Assembly (NCBI GenBank): GCA_023417285.1
Contig: JAEZFR010000056.1
Span: forward strand, 1-8,963
Direction of reading: 5' to 3'
DNA from: Bacillota bacterium
GTDB lineage: Bacteria; Bacillota; Clostridia; Acetivibrionales; DSM-1351
Length of the DNA: 8,963 nucleotides
Shown: positions 6,271 to 8,963 of the stretch, piece by piece
How the letters are laid out: every line of letters starts with the position of its first letter
Numbering within the stretch: the stretch's first letter is position 1
Translations under genes and position numbers: made by a program
Notes under the pieces: generated by a model
Databases searched by the model: none
Told to the model about the DNA's origin: nothing
Seen by the model: only the letters and a program-made list of their open reading frames with translations

Positions 6271-6729
6271 GTGAAAAAGAAATTATTAGCATTTATTATA
6301 ATTATGTGTTTTTGTTTATCTTCCATTACAATACCTGCTTATGCAGGCGATATTATTGATATTACCAAGCCGGAAGGTGATATGGTATCAGATAAGGCTG
6401 TCATCTCAATTTGTGGAATATGTGTTTTTGATGAAACCTTTATCGAAGTTTTTTACTTTGACTCAAAGGCTTCCGAATACAAGGTTCTACCTACTGTTGA
6501 CGGTGACAATGTTGTTAAGGTTGGGAATGGTAAGATTTATGCCAAGAATTATGAGCTTAAGTCAAAGGGTGACAACAGCATAAAGATAAAGGCCTACACA
6601 GCGAAAACCAAGGATAAACCACAGGAAAACTTTTACACTATTACAGTATCAGAGCCCAAGAAAAAGAACTGGGCTGAAGAAATTAGGGATAGCATTTTAA
6701 ATGCAGTTGATTTCCTCAAAAAATTATAA
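6271..6729 (+). CDS. Small secreted protein of unknown function, possible Ig-like fold
   Basis: I do not recognise this gene. From GTG 6271 (GGGGTG at 6259-6264, 6 bases before) it has 152 residues. The N-terminus MKKK, a hydrophobic run to about residue 21 and AYA followed by GD form a clear signal peptide, probably cut after Ala25; there is no lipobox. The mature part begins DIIDITKPEGDMVSDKAVIS and alternates strands and turns, resembling extracellular Ig-like beta-sandwich domains, but this is judged by eye. It has two cysteines as CGIC (Cys48, Cys51). The last 22 residues, from about KKKNWAEEIRDSILN, look like an amphipathic helix. An in-frame GTG at 6211 would put 20 residues before the signal peptide and is unlikely. 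The gene lies behind a WalR box and 14 bases before yycH, so a role in wall homeostasis or WalK control is a reasonable guess. Confidence 0.8.
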   Translation: MKKKLLAFIIIMCFCLSSITIPAYAGDIIDITKPEGDMVSDKAVISICGICVFDETFIEVFYFDSKASEYKVLPTVDGDNVVKVGNGKIYAKNYELKSKGDNSIKIKAYTAKTKDKPQENFYTITVSEPKKKNWAEEIRDSILNAVDFLKKL

Positions 6730-6743
6730 GATGGATAAGAACA

Positions 6744-8228
6744 GTGCATAGAAGAAAATATGGATATTATACTGAAAAATTTAAGACATTATTGTTAGCC
6801 GCGCTAGTGGTTACATGTATCATACAGGTAGGAATTCTGTGGAGTAGTCAATCCGGCAGTTTTCCTTTTTCTTTTTTAGACTCCATCTTTGCGTCAAATC
6901 CGATGTCACAAGCCACATCAGATGATGTAAAGGCTGATTTTGTACGTCCATATAAGGTTATACTCTCATCAGGCTATGAGAGTGATCATTTTATTATAGA
7001 AAATGGTTCGGAAGAGTACCAACTTTTGTGGGAAAGTTCTCAGAAATACCTTGCAAAGGTACTAGGGGACAAGCCTAAACTAACAGAGGATTATGACCCT
7101 GATAAATGGGGAAAGTTGGTTGCTTCTAGGCCATACGCATTTGAATTCAAGACCTCCATACCGACAGAAATCATAGAGTGGGTCATTGAAACTAAGTGCT
7201 CAAGTGAGGGCCCCAAAAACATATACAAGTATATTATTAGCCCAAATGACATTGATAATAATTACAGCGACATGATATTTATAAGATCGTCTGATAAGAT
7301 ATACTCCTATGAGTTGCCATCCAATACAACAGAGTCTATTGGAAAGGACACCTTCTTAAGACTGTATAATTCATATATAGCTAAGTCCAACGTTAAAAAT
7401 TACGAGTTTGCATTTGAGAAATTTAGAACTAAACAGGGTGCTATTTCTCAGGATATACTGACACCAATTACAAAAGTGAGCTATGAGCTTTATTCTGATG
7501 CCGAAATTAGTCCACTATTCGAAAGCAGTATACAAAATGGAAGCTATGACCTAGATGCTATTTCACAAAAGTTATTCGGTGACTCGGTAATTGACCTTTT
7601 TCCAGATTATGATCAAAACGGTGCTTTGGTATTTAAAAACGGAGAGAATATATACAAGGTTTATAAGGATTCAACAATAGAATACAGATACATAGGGCTT
7701 CAAGTTCCTTCAGAGAAGGCAGAAATCTTGGATGCATACAAAAAAGCTATTACATTTATGATTGAACATAGCAAGCACAATAAGCTTTTATCGGGAGTGA
7801 ATGTGTATCTAAAATCAATTGAAGAAAAAACCCTATCATATGTATTTAAATTTGATATTACCATAGATACTAAAGAAGGGCAGGTTCCTATACTTTTAAA
7901 TAATTATGAAGTAGGCGGTAATAAGCTCTCAAGTATTATTTCTATAGAAGTAAACAGCAAGAGGGTTACACATGCCCAATGGGTAGCAATGACATTTAAG
8001 CCTTCTGATTATAACAAGGAATATCAGCTTAATATTTCGGAAGTAGCGGATAGTCTAGCTACTAATTATCCAACACTTGATACTGCAACGATATCTATAA
8101 GAGATGTAGAAGCATGTTATGTACTACAGAGATATATAGAAAAGTCTATTTCTGTTTCGCCAAGAGTTGCAATATTTACAGAAGATAACTGCTATGATAT
8201 ACCACTCAGACAATCAAATAAAAAATGA
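6744..8228 (+). CDS. walH: YycH/WalH-like membrane-anchored regulator of WalK
   Basis: A 494-residue protein with a short basic cytoplasmic tail, one membrane helix at about 15-33 and a large extracellular domain, the layout of YycH. VRPYKVILSSG (67-77), just after the linker, resembles the start of the YycH extracellular domain. In B. subtilis YycH and YycI interact with WalK through membrane helices and lower its activity; in Staphylococcus aureus they are reported to activate it, so the sign here is open. Assignment rests on topology, size and position between walK and a yycI-like gene more than on strong sequence motifs. The start is GTG 6744, with only a weak purine-rich site (GATGGATAAG) before it. 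It begins 14 bases after the secreted-protein gene, so the two are probably co-transcribed. Confidence 0.75.
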   Translation: MHRRKYGYYTEKFKTLLLAALVVTCIIQVGILWSSQSGSFPFSFLDSIFASNPMSQATSDDVKADFVRPYKVILSSGYESDHFIIENGSEEYQLLWESSQKYLAKVLGDKPKLTEDYDPDKWGKLVASRPYAFEFKTSIPTEIIEWVIETKCSSEGPKNIYKYIISPNDIDNNYSDMIFIRSSDKIYSYELPSNTTESIGKDTFLRLYNSYIAKSNVKNYEFAFEKFRTKQGAISQDILTPITKVSYELYSDAEISPLFESSIQNGSYDLDAISQKLFGDSVIDLFPDYDQNGALVFKNGENIYKVYKDSTIEYRYIGLQVPSEKAEILDAYKKAITFMIEHSKHNKLLSGVNVYLKSIEEKTLSYVFKFDITIDTKEGQVPILLNNYEVGGNKLSSIISIEVNSKRVTHAQWVAMTFKPSDYNKEYQLNISEVADSLATNYPTLDTATISIRDVEACYVLQRYIEKSISVSPRVAIFTEDNCYDIPLRQSNKK

Positions 8229-8280
8229 TGTTTATGGGCGACAGTTAGTAAGTTAGGATAATAACAGTTAATCAACGATG

Positions 8281-8310
8281 ATACTTGATGTGAAACTACA
8301 TCGAAAGTAT
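8281..8310 (+). other. Hairpin in the yycH-yycI leader
   Basis: ATACTT-GATGT pairs with ACATC-(GA)-AAGTAT around the loop GAAACT: 11 base pairs with one 2-base bulge. It ends 1 base before the GAGGGG ribosome binding site (8312-8317) of the yycI-like gene, in a 97-base gap. No U-run follows, so it is not a terminator. It could affect ribosome access or mRNA stability. ACAGTTA also occurs twice upstream in this gap. Confidence 0.5.
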
Positions 8311-8325
8311 AGAGGGGCAAGATTT

Positions 8326-8963
8326 ATGGATTGGAAACGAGCTAAAAATATACTTATATTATCATTTATTATACTCAATGTGTGCTTGTCAGTAATACTA
8401 TATAACATTTACAAGGTTGAGGAAGTGTCTGATGAAACAATCAGTAATACCAGGAAAATACTAGAGCTCAACAATGTTCGTATAGAATGTCCCATACCAA
8501 AGGACATAGTAGAGGATCACATGCTTCAGTACGCTGAACAAGAACTCAATCGCTCTGACATACTTAAATGGTTATTTGGCACCACATATAAAAATAGCGG
8601 AATAGGCAGATATGTAAATGGAAACAAGATTCTTGAGTTTAAAACTGCATTTAATTTTATATACACCGACAATAGCGCTAAAGTAGATGTTAGCAAAATT
8701 ACTAACAGGGATAGCGCTGATGCTTTTGTTAAGTCCTTTTTTAAGGATTCATGCGTACCTTTTGATACTGAATTTATTTTAGATGGGTATTACCCCGCAA
8801 TCAAAGAGGGGGACAGCATTAAAATTATGTACAAGGGAGTATATCAAGGGCACAGTGTATTTGATAATTACATACATGTTCTAATTGATGATGAAGGTGC
8901 TCTCACGGTAGAATATTGTTATAAAAAGCCTCTAAAGATAACTCGTAGCAAGCAAAATGTATC
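8326..8963 (+). CDS. walI: YycI/WalI-like membrane-anchored regulator, 5' part
   Basis: Reading from ATG 8326 stays open for 212 codons and runs off the window. The N-terminus MDWKRAKNILILSFIILNVC closely resembles YycI (MDW, a basic pair, then one membrane helix, here about 8-27), followed by an extracellular region. Late in the fragment YQGHSVFDNYIHVLIDDEGA recalls the C-terminal YycI domain, which shares a fold with YycH. It follows yycH, as in Bacillus. GAGGGG lies 8 bases before the ATG. In B. subtilis YycI acts with YycH on WalK at the membrane. Most of the protein is probably present, since family members are about 250-300 residues. What lies downstream cannot be seen; a yycJ/walJ hydrolase is usual in related genomes. 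Confidence 0.82.
   Translation, partial: MDWKRAKNILILSFIILNVCLSVILYNIYKVEEVSDETISNTRKILELNNVRIECPIPKDIVEDHMLQYAEQELNRSDILKWLFGTTYKNSGIGRYVNGNKILEFKTAFNFIYTDNSAKVDVSKITNRDSADAFVKSFFKDSCVPFDTEFILDGYYPAIKEGDSIKIMYKGVYQGHSVFDNYIHVLIDDEGALTVEYCYKKPLKITRSKQNV

Noticed and set aside
8228..8248. Short ORF overlapping the yycH stop
   Set aside because: Only six codons with no ribosome binding site.

Overview
The window looks like the chromosome of a low-GC, Gram-positive member of the Bacillota, most likely a clostridium. The evidence is AT-rich DNA, purine-rich ribosome binding sites, use of TTG and GTG starts, and a WalR-WalK-YycH-YycI cluster, a gene set known only from Bacillota. I cannot name the species. 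All genes are on the + strand, and both ends of the window cut a gene.

Bases 1-3242 carry three nucleotide-sugar genes: the 3' part of a membrane-type UDP-sugar 4,6-dehydratase (CapD/WbpM/PglF family), a single-domain mannose-1-phosphate guanylyltransferase (manC), and a GDP-L-fucose synthase (fcl). ManC makes GDP-mannose. Fcl converts GDP-4-keto-6-deoxymannose to GDP-L-fucose. The enzyme joining them, GDP-mannose 4,6-dehydratase (Gmd), is not in the window. The region is probably the end of a surface-polysaccharide or glycan locus.

Bases 3243-3470 are intergenic and hold a good extended -10 promoter. Bases 3471-8963 are a WalRK-type cell-wall control locus. It runs: response regulator (walR, TTG start), membrane histidine kinase with HAMP and PAS domains (walK), a small secreted protein I do not recognise, then the membrane-anchored regulators YycH/WalH and YycI/WalI (cut by the window end). 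In Bacillus subtilis YycH and YycI bind WalK and lower its activity.

The most interesting stretch is 6004-6210, between walK and the secreted-protein gene. The 3' end of walK, including its stop codon, sits in three tandem 56-bp copies, each with a potential hairpin. Running out of the third copy is a series of four TGTAAN-like half-sites spaced exactly 11 bp apart. The last two form a perfect match to the published WalR box (TGTWAH-N5-TGTWAH), and a TATAAT lies 11 bp downstream. The simplest reading is that WalR controls an internal promoter for the secreted protein plus yycH and yycI, a feedback loop on its own kinase. This is inferred from sequence only.
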